Origin: Bacillota bacterium
GTDB taxonomy: Bacteria; Bacillota; UBA4882; UBA8346
Length of the DNA: 64,000 nucleotides
Assembly (NCBI GenBank): GCA_023402395.1
Contig: JAEYGI010000042.1
Location: forward strand, 62,001 to 126,000
Reading direction: 5' to 3'
This document shows, in pieces, positions 25,288 to 34,320 of the stretch. Within the stretch, counting starts at the first letter, position 1, and each line of letters begins with the position of its first letter. The notes under the pieces were generated by a model, which was not told where the DNA came from, ran no database searches, and saw nothing but the letters and a program-made list of their open reading frames with translations. The translations under genes were made by a program, and so were the position numbers.

Positions 25288-26799
25288 GTGAAGCCAGTCC
25301 GGCCGCTGTCGATTCTCCAAGCGATCTGTTTGCTGATTCCCCTGGCGTTTTCAACCGGTACCTTTGATCATTATGCCACGCCCAAATTGGCAATCTTTTT
25401 GTTCGGGAGTTTCCTGGTGCTCCTTGCCGTACTCTTGTATTACCGCGGCGCAATCAATCTCCCCCGGGTCATTTTGGTTTCTTTCCTTAGTTATGGCGTT
25501 TTGCAGCTCTATCAAACGCTCCGCCTGCCGATGCCGATCGAAGGGTTATTCGGGGCCTACGGCCAATCGGAATCGCTTGCGGTCCAAATCGGTTACGCCG
25601 CGCTGTTTTTGGGCGGATATCTGTTTGTGCGGACCGAGCGCGACCATTGGGCCTGGCTGGAGACGATCGTATTAACGACCTTTTTGATTACCCTTTATGG
25701 TATTTTTCAGTATTTTTACGGTGATCCGATCGATCTGCGGGAAATCTCCCGGATGGAGAGCCTGTTTGGAGACCCCAATTCCTTCGGCGCTTATCTGATT
25801 CTCGTTTTTCCCCTAGTGCTTTGGAAAACTGCCCAAGAAAGGCGGCCTTGGGCCCGGGCCTTGCTGCTGGTCGCCCTCTATCTAAGCGCCACTGCGTTGG
25901 CGCTCACTTTTTCCCGTTCCGCCTGGCTGGGTTTTATGGTAGGCCTCGCTGTGCTCAGCGCCTCGCTGTTCTGGTCCGCCAAGACGGCCAAGCCGTTCTG
26001 GCCCCGGTTCCTGATAATTCTTGGCTGTGGCGCCGCCGCCTTTCTCCTGGTCAAGCTCGGATTCATCTGGCTGGCGGTCGGGATCAGCCTGCTTTTGACC
26101 GGCTGGGGTTTTAATAAAAAAATCTTTTTCGACAACAACCTATTGGCACATACCTTAATGATCCTGCTGATCGCCGGTATCGTCACCAGCCAGGTTTTCA
26201 CGCTGTATCAGCCCCGGGCCGCCCGGGATTATAATCTCGGTTCCCGGATTGATTCCTTATCGAAGGGGCAGGACAGCGGCAGGCTCCTGATCTGGCAAAT
26301 CGCCTGGCGGGTATTTCAACAAGCGCCGGTCCTCGGAGAGGGCATCGGGTCTTTTCAGGATTCCTTTCACAAGTTTCAATCGGCGCGGGCCGTTAATCAT
26401 TGGGGTCCGGATAAAGACCTTCGCCAAGTTCATAATGAATTCCTGCATTATCTTGGCACCCAGGGTCTGCTGGGTCTAGCCTGCTTTCTCTGGCTTCTGG
26501 CCAGCCTCCTTTATTGCGCCCGGCCGCGGCCTGGGATCCCGATTGAAAACCGGATTGGCCCCTGCGCTTTGTGGGCTTCGCTCCTCAGTTATCTGGTTTT
26601 TGTCCAATTCGCCTACTCACTGGTTCATTACGCATTCTTGTTTTGGATTGAATTGGGCATTCTGTTGGGGCTTTATTTTCCCCCCGCGTCCGAGGCTGCG
26701 GCCGGCGCGAAGAGGGTCCATCTAAAAGTTTTGCTAGGGGCCGCCATGGTGGTTTGGGCAATTCCCGTCTTCAGCCTCTACTACTCGGATCAGCTTTAA
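25288..26799 (+). CDS. O-antigen ligase/polymerase-like membrane protein (WaaL/Wzy family)
   Basis: Polytopic membrane protein of 503 residues from GTG at 25288, chosen for the GGGAGAGGTGAGAAA ribosome site; upstream in-frame codons lack one. About 12 hydrophobic helices, with a periplasmic loop between the last groups carrying the family pattern SGRLLIWQIAWRVFQQAPVLGEGIGSF and RQVHNEFLHYLGTQGLLG. Such proteins join or polymerise surface glycans at the outer face of the inner membrane. The stop codon (TAA at 26797) falls just after the last helix; a TPR domain continues in the next frame, suggesting the protein was once, or still is, a longer ligase-TPR fusion. Substrate unknown. Confidence 0.78.
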   Translation: MKPVRPLSILQAICLLIPLAFSTGTFDHYATPKLAIFLFGSFLVLLAVLLYYRGAINLPRVILVSFLSYGVLQLYQTLRLPMPIEGLFGAYGQSESLAVQIGYAALFLGGYLFVRTERDHWAWLETIVLTTFLITLYGIFQYFYGDPIDLREISRMESLFGDPNSFGAYLILVFPLVLWKTAQERRPWARALLLVALYLSATALALTFSRSAWLGFMVGLAVLSASLFWSAKTAKPFWPRFLIILGCGAAAFLLVKLGFIWLAVGISLLLTGWGFNKKIFFDNNLLAHTLMILLIAGIVTSQVFTLYQPRAARDYNLGSRIDSLSKGQDSGRLLIWQIAWRVFQQAPVLGEGIGSFQDSFHKFQSARAVNHWGPDKDLRQVHNEFLHYLGTQGLLGLACFLWLLASLLYCARPRPGIPIENRIGPCALWASLLSYLVFVQFAYSLVHYAFLFWIELGILLGLYFPPASEAAAGAKRVHLKVLLGAAMVVWAIPVFSLYYSDQL

Positions 26800-26839
26800 T
26801 AATCAAGCATACAAGCAGGCCCACCGCCATCGCTACAGT

Positions 26840-27283
26840 TTGGCCTTGAATAATTACCGGCGGGTCGTGGCGCTTACCCCGTGGAACTATCATTATCGCT
26901 ACCGTTATGCGTTAACTCTGATGCGGGCGGCCCGCCGGGCCCGGAACAACGAAGCCTTGCGCCGCCGGTATTACCGGGAATCCGAGCGAATCCTGCGCCG
27001 GCTGGAACTGGAGTATCCTAAGCGCTATCAGGTTTCCCTATTGCTCGGCGATCTGGCCTTCCGCCAGTTCAACTTCGACCGGGCGGCCGGATACTACCGG
27101 AAAGCCATCCGCCAATATCCCCTAAATTATAAGCTCCATTATCGGCTGGCCAAAACCGAAAAACTGCGCGGCCGTTTCCGGGAAGCCCGGGCCGCCTACA
27201 ATGCCGGTTGCCAGGTAAATCGCGGCGCCATGATAAAATTGGAGGCATCCGAGAGTTTTTCGATCCTACCGCAACAGCTTTAA
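26840..27283 (+). CDS. TPR domain, probably the frameshifted C-terminal tail of the upstream ligase
   Basis: 147 residues if read from TTG at 26840, but there is no ribosome site here or at any nearby start codon, and the open frame actually continues upstream to about 26790 inside the end of the ligase gene (reading SFNNQAYKQAHRHRYSLALNNY). It encodes tetratricopeptide units such as YRRVVALTPWNYHYRYRYAL, LLGDLAFRQFNFDRAAGYYRKAI and YKLHYRLAKTEKLRGRFREA. O-antigen-ligase proteins often end in TPRs starting with this NNYRRVVALTPWN-like motif, so a +1 shift relative to the ligase frame at CAGCTTTAATAA would restore one long protein. The last 18 bp overlap the convergent mfd gene. Treat as a broken gene, a sequencing error, or possible recoding. 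Confidence 0.55.
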   Translation: MALNNYRRVVALTPWNYHYRYRYALTLMRAARRARNNEALRRRYYRESERILRRLELEYPKRYQVSLLLGDLAFRQFNFDRAAGYYRKAIRQYPLNYKLHYRLAKTEKLRGRFREARAAYNAGCQVNRGAMIKLEASESFSILPQQL

Positions 27284-30200
27284 ACTATCGAGGACCATCT
27301 TCAGGGCTTCGTCGTTCGGTTTCAAGCCGCGCCACCGCAGCACCGGCGGACGGCCCGGCTGATAACGGAAATGGGCGCGATATTTTTGCAGAACCGCCAG
27401 AACTTTTTCATAATCGACCACTAGCCCGATATGAAGTTTTCCGACGATCTCCGAACGTTCCCAACCCAGTGAAGCGATGCCCAATTGTCTGGCCAACACT
27501 TTGATCTGGGCCAGCGCAATCATATTGGCCACCGGGCCGGGCGGATCCCCGAAGCGATCGATCAATTCGGCCGCGAAGCCTTCCACTGCTTCCCCGGTCT
27601 GGGCCAGCGCCGCCTTTTTGTACATCTCGACTTTCTGTTTATTATCGGCAATATATTGGGATGGAATATAGGCGTCCACCGGAATTTCGATCACCGGTTC
27701 CGGAAGTTCCGGCGCGATCTCTCCTTTTTTCTCCCGGATCGCTTCTTCGAGCAGGCGGCAGTATAGCTCAAATCCCACGGCCGCAATCTGGCCGTGCTGT
27801 TCCGGACCAAGCAGATTGCCGGCGCCCCGGATCTCCAGATCGCGCATGGCGATCTTGAAGCCGGAACCCAGCTCGGTGAACTCCCGGATCGCGGCCAGCC
27901 GCTTTTCAGCGTTCTCGCTCAGGATCTTGTCTTTCCGGTAGCAAAAGTAGGCATGGGCGATCCGGTTGCTCCGCCCGACCCGCCCCCTGAGCTGATAGAG
28001 CTGGGAGAGTCCGAACCGATCGGCATCGTAGACGATCAAGGTATTGACGTTAGGAATGTCCAGCCCGGTCTCGATGATCGTGGTGCAGACCAGGAGATCG
28101 GCTTCATTGTCATAAAAGTCCATCATCACCCGTTCCAGCTCATCCTCGTCCATCTGGCCGTGGGCAATGGCGATCCGGGCTTTGGGCAACAGGTTCTGCA
28201 GGTAGGATGCCATTCGCTCGATTGTCTCGACCCGGTTATAAACGAAATAGATCTGGCCGTCTCGGTCCAACTCCCGCTGAATTGCTTCCCGGATGATTTC
28301 TTCGTTATACTCCAGCACATGGGTGCGGATCGGGTATCTGCCCTGGGGCGGCGTTTCAATGATGCTGATGTCCCGGATCCCGACCAGCGACATATGCAGA
28401 GTCCTGGGGATTGGCGTGGCGGTCAGCGTCAGGACGTCGACGTTCTTCCGCAGTTCTTTCAGTTTTTCCTTATGGGCGACTCCAAAGCGCTGCTCCTCAT
28501 CGATGATCAGCAGCCCCAGATCTTTAAAATGAATATCGGAAGAAAGCAGCCGGTGGGTACCGATCACCAGATCCACTTCCCCTTTTAGCATGCCGTCAAC
28601 GGTCAGGTCTTGTTCCCGGGCGGACTGAAAGCGGCTCAAGACCTTAATGTTCACCGGAAAGCCGGCGAATCGCTCCCGGAAGGTCAGATAGTGCTGCTGG
28701 GCAAGGATCGTGGTCGGGACCAGCACCCCGACCTGCTTGCCGCTCATGATCGCTTTAAAGGCGGCCCGCATCGCCACCTCGGTCTTACCATAGCCGACAT
28801 CACCACAGAGCAGGCGGTCCATCGGCTTCTCCCTCTCCATGTCCTGCTTGATCTCTTGAATTGACCGAAGCTGGTCCGGGGTTTCTTCATAAAAAAAGGC
28901 TTCCTCGAACTCGTGCTGCCAGACGGTGTCCGGCGCAAACCCGACCCCCGGCGCCACCTCGCGTTGGGCGTACAACTCAAGCAACTGCTCGGCCATATCC
29001 CGGATCGATTCCTTGACCCGATTCTTGACTTTCTGCCAGTCGCTGCCTCCCAGTTTGTTGATTTTGGGGGGCGCGTCCTCGACGCCGATATACTTCTGGA
29101 GCAAGCCAATCTGATCGGTCGGGACGAATAAGCGATCTTCCCCGGCATATTCCACTTTCAAGTAATCCCGGTGTCCGCCGGCGATCTCCAGGGTTTCGAT
29201 GCCCAGGTAGCGGCCGATGCCGTGATTGATGTGCACCACGTAATCGCCGATCTTCAGATCAGTGAACGAACTGATTTTGGAACCTTCTTGCCGGAAACGG
29301 GCTTGATATTTCTTTTTTTGCCTGCCGTAAAGCTCCGTTTCGGTTAAAACAATCAATTTGGCCAAAGGCCAATCGATCCCGGATTCCAGATCCAGCACTT
29401 CGATCCGGACCGTCTGCGGTTTAAGGGGGTTTTCCTCCCCCGGCAGCGCCAGCTGAGAAGCGATGCCCTGCTCCCGGAGAACCTCCCGCAACCGCCGGGC
29501 TTTGTCCTTTAAGGCGACGGCCAGAACAATGGTACGCCCTTCCTTCAGCCAGCGCTCAATCTCATTTGAAAATTGCTCGGCTTTCCCGTGAAAGGTCGGC
29601 GCGGTTTTCAGCGAAAGGGTCAGGGTACGATCGGGAATAAATGTTTTGGAGGTTTTGGCCAGGAGTGAGAAGGCCCACGGCTTACCGGCCCCGAGCTTTC
29701 CATCCAGCTCATCCAATCCGGCGAAGATCTCCTGCTCCTTCGGTAAAACGACGCCCTTTTCCAGGAAATTTGCGTAAATGGTCGCGGTCTCTTCTTCTTT
29801 CAACCGGTAAGCGTCCCTGCCCCGGACCGGTTCATCGAGAATCACCCGGCATCCCGGCAGATAATCCGGGAGCGTAACCAAGCCAGCCTCGATCCAGGGC
29901 AAAAATTGATCGGCACCGGCCAACTGATGTCCGGCGGACAGGCGTTCAACGGCTTCTCCCACCCGGTTGCGCAAATTTTCGGCTTCCTGAATCCGGCCGA
30001 ACTCTTCCAGTTTGGCGACTTGGGCTTCCAATTGCGTTTTTATTTCGGGTTGAGCCCGGTCAAAATCAGGCTGCAGCCAGAGTCCTTCCCGGGTCGGCAG
30101 GATTACTATTTCCTCCAGGCTTTCGATGGAAATCTGTTCGTCCACGCCAAAACTACGCATCGAGTCCACTTCATCCCCAAAAAACTCAACCCGGACCGGA

Positions 30201-30766
30201 TCTTCCCGATCAAGCGGAAAGATGTCCAAAATATCGCCGCGTCGGCTGAATTGGCCCGGCGACTGTATCATCTCTTCCCGGCCATACCCCATCGTCGTCA
30301 GCCGCTGCTGAAGCCGTTCCAGCGGATATTCGGAGCCGCGCTTCAGATGCAGCGGAAACTCGGCGAATTTGGCGGGAGGGATCAACCGGCGTTGTAACGC
30401 CGGCCAGGATGTAACAACCACCAGCAGCCCCCGGCGTAACAAAATCCGGCCCAACGTTTCGACCCGTTGCGCCGTCACCTCCGGTTCATATGCCTGTTCA
30501 TGAGGGAACAATTCGTTTTCGGGAAAGAACGCAACATGGTTCTGGCCGAGCAAGCTTTCCAGATCCAGTGCCAGGCGGTAAGCTTGCTGATTGCTGTAAC
30601 TGACCACCAGCACCGGTTGGTCCAGGCCATCCACCAATCCGGCGATGCTTAGCGATTTTTGGGTACCGCCGATCCCCGGGATCAGGGCTGATTCTTTTTT
30701 GAGAAAATGTTCTCGAATTTGTTTAAATTCCGGATGACCGGCAACCACTGCCAGCAGGCTGTTCAT
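27266..30766 (-). CDS. mfd: Transcription-repair coupling factor Mfd
   Basis: ATP-dependent translocase that removes RNA polymerase stalled at DNA lesions and recruits UvrA; 1,166 residues, normal for the family. ATG at 30766 follows TTGGAGGTC. Order: UvrB-like N-terminal module (GDILDIFPLDREDPVRVEFFGDEVDS around residues 190-215), the polymerase-interacting RID/CarD-like domain (FTDLKIGDYVVHINHGIGRYLG near 490), superfamily 2 motor with Walker A GDVGYGKTEVAMRA, DEEQRFG box, TATPIPRTL, and the RecG-like TRG region, then the C-terminal D7 domain. It runs convergently into the TPR coding end. Upstream, 30767-31003 has no gene but holds a dispersed palindrome. Confidence 0.97.
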   Translation of the reverse strand: MNSLLAVVAGHPEFKQIREHFLKKESALIPGIGGTQKSLSIAGLVDGLDQPVLVVSYSNQQAYRLALDLESLLGQNHVAFFPENELFPHEQAYEPEVTAQRVETLGRILLRRGLLVVVTSWPALQRRLIPPAKFAEFPLHLKRGSEYPLERLQQRLTTMGYGREEMIQSPGQFSRRGDILDIFPLDREDPVRVEFFGDEVDSMRSFGVDEQISIESLEEIVILPTREGLWLQPDFDRAQPEIKTQLEAQVAKLEEFGRIQEAENLRNRVGEAVERLSAGHQLAGADQFLPWIEAGLVTLPDYLPGCRVILDEPVRGRDAYRLKEEETATIYANFLEKGVVLPKEQEIFAGLDELDGKLGAGKPWAFSLLAKTSKTFIPDRTLTLSLKTAPTFHGKAEQFSNEIERWLKEGRTIVLAVALKDKARRLREVLREQGIASQLALPGEENPLKPQTVRIEVLDLESGIDWPLAKLIVLTETELYGRQKKKYQARFRQEGSKISSFTDLKIGDYVVHINHGIGRYLGIETLEIAGGHRDYLKVEYAGEDRLFVPTDQIGLLQKYIGVEDAPPKINKLGGSDWQKVKNRVKESIRDMAEQLLELYAQREVAPGVGFAPDTVWQHEFEEAFFYEETPDQLRSIQEIKQDMEREKPMDRLLCGDVGYGKTEVAMRAAFKAIMSGKQVGVLVPTTILAQQHYLTFRERFAGFPVNIKVLSRFQSAREQDLTVDGMLKGEVDLVIGTHRLLSSDIHFKDLGLLIIDEEQRFGVAHKEKLKELRKNVDVLTLTATPIPRTLHMSLVGIRDISIIETPPQGRYPIRTHVLEYNEEIIREAIQRELDRDGQIYFVYNRVETIERMASYLQNLLPKARIAIAHGQMDEDELERVMMDFYDNEADLLVCTTIIETGLDIPNVNTLIVYDADRFGLSQLYQLRGRVGRSNRIAHAYFCYRKDKILSENAEKRLAAIREFTELGSGFKIAMRDLEIRGAGNLLGPEQHGQIAAVGFELYCRLLEEAIREKKGEIAPELPEPVIEIPVDAYIPSQYIADNKQKVEMYKKAALAQTGEAVEGFAAELIDRFGDPPGPVANMIALAQIKVLARQLGIASLGWERSEIVGKLHIGLVVDYEKVLAVLQKYRAHFRYQPGRPPVLRWRGLKPNDEALKMVLDSLKLLR

Positions 30767-30918
30767 TAACGACCTCCAATGAATCCGGGGCCTCCACGAA
30801 CAATATATTGCAGGCATCGCAATTTATTCGCGGATGTAATGTCGAATCTGATTCTTGATTTTTGAGACGCGCTAAAAGCGTTGGGTAAACTCCGGCTCAA
30901 GGCCGTAGGCACCTAAAA

Positions 30919-30998
30919 GCTCAGAAAAGCAAGTGATAAAGCACTTTCGCAATAGGCTCCGTTGGACAAAGTCGATCATTCGGCTTTATCACATACTT
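30919..30998. repeat. Dispersed palindromic element, copy 2
   Basis: AAGCAAGTGATAAAGC near the left end pairs imperfectly with GGCTTTATCACATACTT at the right. It aligns with copy 1 at 24203-24288 over its full length and overlaps the 3' end of the PrsW-like gene's downstream region, where it may act as a transcription stop. Confidence 0.65.
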
Positions 30999-31003
30999 AC
31001 TAA

Positions 31004-31393
31004 TCATTCCGAATTTTTGACCGACAGAACCCCGCAATTCCAAGCGATATGGACCGCGGTCGCCGCCGTCAACAGCCAAAGCTTCGGAAACGGCAACAGA
31101 TAAACCGCTCCGAAAACGGCGTGCGTCAGCAGGCCGACCCCGAGTACTACCCCGTCGCGGCGCTCCCGGGAACGGGCTGTTTCATAAATTCCTTCTCCGA
31201 GGCCAAACAAAATCGAGACCAACGGCAAAAACAGGCCGCCCCAAGCCGCCACCGCATATTTCAGCAGTTCCTCGCCGATGGGAACCGCGACTCCCACCCG
31301 GAAACTCTCGGGCAACCCCAGCCGGAACCAACAACGGTCCCAGAGCCACGCCGCGGCCAGCGACGCGGCAACCCAAGCTACCAGCTTCATCAA
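31004..31393 (-). CDS. Small PrsW-like/ CAAX-type membrane protein
   Basis: Integral membrane protein of 129 residues with about four hydrophobic helices. Spaced acidic and histidine motifs resemble those of PrsW-family intramembrane metalloproteases: EELLKY (residues about 41-46), GLGEGIYE (about 65-72), LLTHAVFG (about 88-95) and AVHIAWN (about 112-118). It is shorter than classical PrsW (about 200 residues), so either a minimal form or a non-protease relative. It is located between mfd and pth, 28 bp after the pth stop, and is probably the last gene of the rplY-pth operon. In Bacillus PrsW starts release of an extracytoplasmic sigma factor; no sigma/anti-sigma pair is nearby. Confidence 0.5.
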   Translation of the reverse strand: MMKLVAWVAASLAAAWLWDRCWFRLGLPESFRVGVAVPIGEELLKYAVAAWGGLFLPLVSILFGLGEGIYETARSRERRDGVVLGVGLLTHAVFGAVYLLPFPKLWLLTAATAVHIAWNCGVLSVKNSE

Positions 31394-31420
31394 TCTTTAG
31401 CATTGCCAGCTTGCCGGCCA

Positions 31421-32023
31421 TTATTCCCCGGATTCAATCCGCTCCGCCGGCCGCGGTGAAATATTGTAATGGTTCATGGTATAGGCGGCGCCACTTTCCA
31501 CAAACGATACGGCCGCCTTCGCCGCCGTATCAAGCATCGGGTCCAGCACCGAGCGTTCCTGTGATGAAAATGGCGTCAAAACATAATCAACCACGGCCGG
31601 CCGTTCCGGGCCGGGCCGTCCGATACCGACCCGGAGCCTCGGAATGGACTGATCGCCGCCCAACGCGGCAATGATCGACCCCATGCCCCGGTGCCCCCCG
31701 GCGCTGCCGTTCAGCCGGAAACGCAAGGAGCCCAACGGCAGATCCATTTCATCATAAATGACGAGCAACCGCTCCCGGGGTATCTTATAAAAATTGACCG
31801 CAGACCGGACCGCTTCGCCGCTTAGATTCATGAAGGTCTGCGGCTTCAGCAGCAAAATTTTCTGGCCGGAATGAAGCCAAAGTCCGCCTAAGCTTTGAAA
31901 ATCGCGCTGATTGATTGCAACGCCAAATGTTTCGGCCAACCGGTCGATCACCAAAAACCCGGCGTTATGCCGGGTTACATGATACTGTTTTCCTGGATTC
32001 CCCAAACCAACGATACAGTACAA
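31421..32023 (-). CDS. pth: Peptidyl-tRNA hydrolase
   Basis: Releases peptides from prematurely dropped peptidyl-tRNA; 200 residues. The TTG at 32023 (MYCIVGLGNPGK) is preferred because GGGTGG lies 6 bp upstream; the open frame extends further back, into rplY, without a ribosome site. Catalytic His is in TRHNAGFLVIDRL, conserved Asn residues in TFMNLSGEAV, and Asp in VIYDEMDLPLGSLRFR, with GSAGGHRGMGSI following. It lies 65 bp downstream of rplY, the ctc-pth order familiar from Bacillus. Confidence 0.94.
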   Translation of the reverse strand: MYCIVGLGNPGKQYHVTRHNAGFLVIDRLAETFGVAINQRDFQSLGGLWLHSGQKILLLKPQTFMNLSGEAVRSAVNFYKIPRERLLVIYDEMDLPLGSLRFRLNGSAGGHRGMGSIIAALGGDQSIPRLRVGIGRPGPERPAVVDYVLTPFSSQERSVLDPMLDTAAKAAVSFVESGAAYTMNHYNISPRPAERIESGE

Positions 32024-32087
32024 TGAAACCACCCATAAATCGATCGTCGCGCCGCCGCAAATTTCCGGCGGCGGAGATCGAACAACA

Positions 32088-32708
32088 TTACGCTTCTTGC
32101 GGTTTGACTTCGTCTCCTTCCGGCTTGGCCTCGGGCTCAACCGGGGTCGGCTCGGGAGCCAAGGCCGGAGCGGAGGCCGTAACCACCGGACTCTCCGGAG
32201 GATCGAGCAATTTCACTCCCGGCGGGACCGTGACATCCTGGACAAAGAGGGTCGACCCCAAGGCCAACTCCCCGACATCAACCGCGATTCGATCCGGGAT
32301 CCGGGCCGGCAAACAGTTGACTTCCAACTCGTGCAGGAATACCTCCAGTATCGCCCCATCCCTAGGCCGCTTCTCCTCGTTAACAAGTAGCGCCGGGACT
32401 TTGACGGTAACCGGATGGTTCATGGCCACCCGCATCAGATCGAGATGCAGCAATTCGCCATTGACCGGATGGCGCTGAATTTCCTTGATCCACACCTGAT
32501 ACCGGCCTTGGGGAAGGTCCAGCGCGATCAGTTTGCTCCGGCCGCCATTCTGCAGGAGCCGTTTCAACTCATGGCCGTTAATGACGATCTTCTGATCGGA
32601 TTGAGCCTCTCCATAGACGATCGCCGGAATTTGTCCCATCCGGCGCAATCGACCCGCCTTTCCAGAGCCGGCTTCTTCCCGTGGGGTTGCCGCTAAACTT
32701 AGTTCCAT
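32088..32708 (-). CDS. rplY: Large-subunit ribosomal protein L25 (general stress protein Ctc type)
   Basis: 5S rRNA-binding protein of the long, two-domain type, 206 residues. The N-terminal L25 domain (residues 1-90: RLRRMGQIPAIVYG, VWIKEIQRHPVNGELLHLDLM) is followed by the TL5/CTC C-terminal domain (VTVKVPALLVNEEKRPRDGAIL, VDVGELALGSTLFVQDV). It ends in a Pro/Ala/Glu-rich tail of about 35 residues (ALAPEPTPVEPEAKPEGDE). Followed by pth. Confidence 0.94.
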   Translation of the reverse strand: MELSLAATPREEAGSGKAGRLRRMGQIPAIVYGEAQSDQKIVINGHELKRLLQNGGRSKLIALDLPQGRYQVWIKEIQRHPVNGELLHLDLMRVAMNHPVTVKVPALLVNEEKRPRDGAILEVFLHELEVNCLPARIPDRIAVDVGELALGSTLFVQDVTVPPGVKLLDPPESPVVTASAPALAPEPTPVEPEAKPEGDEVKPQEA

Positions 32709-32803
32709 CCGAGATCCTCCTACGTCGAATGTATAGGGGTTCGAAGCAGGACCGCCGGACCCGGATCGCTCAAATTATAACATTCTCTTCCTTTGGTTGT
32801 AAA

Positions 32804-34183
32804 CTATTCTTTGGGATGGCGCTGCCGCGGGGACCGCCATTCCGGCTTGTTTTCCTGTTTGGCCCTGGCGACGCCCAGCGTTTTCTCGGGAACCTCCTTG
32901 GTAATGGTGGACCCGGCGGCCACCGTGGCTCCGTTGCCGATCCGCACCGGAGCGACCAGATTGGCGTTGCTGCCGATAAACGCGTCATCACCAATCACAG
33001 TGCGGTGTTTATGGACCCCGTCATAGTTGCAGGTAATGGTCCCGGCGCCGATATTGACGCCGGCGCCCACCTCGGTGTCGCCGAGATAGCTGAGGTGGGG
33101 CACCTTGCTCCCCGGGCCGATGACACTGTTTTTGAGCTCCACGAAATCACCGACTTTGACCTGGGACGCAGTATCGGTCCCGGGCCGGATGAAGGCGAAC
33201 GGGCCAATGGTGTTCTCCGGCCCGATCCGGGCCTCGATCACCTGGCTGAACTGAACGGTCGTTCCCGCTCCGATCTCCGAATCACTGATTTTAGTATGGG
33301 GACCGATGATGCAATCCTCGCCGATCTTGGTCCGTCCCATCAAAAATGTTCCCGGCAGAATGGCCGTATCTTTCCCGATTTCGACCTCGGGTCCAATATA
33401 GGTAAAGGCGGGATCAGCGATGGTAACGCCCTGGCGCATCCATTCCTCATTGATGTTCCGCTTGAGATAATTCTCGGTCCTGGCCAATTGGGCCCGGTCG
33501 TTGGGGCCCATCACTTCCTCGGCGTCGCCGGTTTTCAGTCCTGCGATTGTCAAACCCCTATCCACCAATATTTTAAAGACATCCGTCAAATAATATTCAC
33601 CTTGCGCGTTTTTGGGACTAAGCTTTTTTAGGGCATCCAGCAACTCAGGTATGCTGAAGCAATAAACTCCGGTGTTCACTTCGCGGATCTCCCGTTGGGC
33701 CTGGGTCGCGTCCTTTTGCTCGACAATGGCCGTGATCAGGCCTTCCGCTCCGCGAATGATCCTTCCGTAGCCGGTCGGGTCTTCCATTTCAGTGGTCAGA
33801 ATCGAAGCCACCGCTCCCTGCTGATGTTTGGTACGGACCAATTCAGTAATGGTCTCCGGTTTTAAAAGCGGAGTGTCGCCGTAAAGAACCAGCAGATCCC
33901 CGTCCAGCCCGCGCAGGGCCTCCTCGGCCACTAACAGGGCGTGTCCGGTACCCCGCTGCTCGCGCTGCCATATGTATTGGTATCCGGAGCCCATTGCTTC
34001 CATGACTTTCTCTCCCTGAAAGCCGATGACAATCAGAATCGGATCCGCCCCGCAACGCTCGGCGGAATCGGCTACATAGCGCAACACCGGTTTGCCCAGC
34101 AACGGATGGATCACCTTCGGCAGTTTGGACTTCATCCGGGTTCCCTGCCCGGCTGCCAGAATAATCGAGGCTAATTGCGGCAT
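32804..34183 (-). CDS. glmU: Bifunctional UDP-N-acetylglucosamine pyrophosphorylase/glucosamine-1-phosphate acetyltransferase
   Basis: Makes UDP-GlcNAc for peptidoglycan, about 459 residues. The start at 34183 has AGGTG 6 bp upstream; ATGs at 34189 and 34201 are in frame alternatives. The N-terminal Rossmann-like pyrophosphorylase shows LAAGQGTRMKSKLPKVIHPL, QREQRGTGHALL and YGDTPLL; the C-terminal left-handed beta helix (from about residue 250) shows hexapeptide repeats (IGPEVEIGKDTAILPGTFL), the acetyltransferase His in KHRTVIGDDAFIGSNANLVAP and NYDGVHKH. A short arginine-rich tail follows. spoVG lies upstream past a tRNA gene, the usual Bacillota neighbourhood. Confidence 0.95.
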   Translation of the reverse strand: MPQLASIILAAGQGTRMKSKLPKVIHPLLGKPVLRYVADSAERCGADPILIVIGFQGEKVMEAMGSGYQYIWQREQRGTGHALLVAEEALRGLDGDLLVLYGDTPLLKPETITELVRTKHQQGAVASILTTEMEDPTGYGRIIRGAEGLITAIVEQKDATQAQREIREVNTGVYCFSIPELLDALKKLSPKNAQGEYYLTDVFKILVDRGLTIAGLKTGDAEEVMGPNDRAQLARTENYLKRNINEEWMRQGVTIADPAFTYIGPEVEIGKDTAILPGTFLMGRTKIGEDCIIGPHTKISDSEIGAGTTVQFSQVIEARIGPENTIGPFAFIRPGTDTASQVKVGDFVELKNSVIGPGSKVPHLSYLGDTEVGAGVNIGAGTITCNYDGVHKHRTVIGDDAFIGSNANLVAPVRIGNGATVAAGSTITKEVPEKTLGVARAKQENKPEWRSPRQRHPKE

Positions 34184-34226
34184 ACCCATCACCTGTCCCA
34201 TATCGTTTTCTAAACATACTAACTAT

Positions 34227-34309
34227 ATAAGTTGAATTGAATTTCTAATATACATCATGTCCTGTAAGCCTTCCATGATGAAAATAATAAGGGATTTAAT
34301 TCAACTTAT
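34227..34309. repeat. Intergenic double-stem palindrome A
   Basis: Outer arms ATAAGTTGAATTGAAT (34227) and ATTTAATTCAACTTAT (34294) pair at 15 of 16 positions; an inner stem CATCATG/CATGATG (34253, 34274) sits within. AT-rich, non-coding, just upstream of glmU. Confidence 0.65.
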
Positions 34310-34320
34310 TTCAGCTGTAA

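Noticed and set aside
25080..25290. Riboswitch in the leader of the O-antigen-ligase-like gene
   Set aside because: Some stem-forming sequence is present (GGAAGCCGTGG/ATGGTGCTTCC) but no match to a known class could be recognised.
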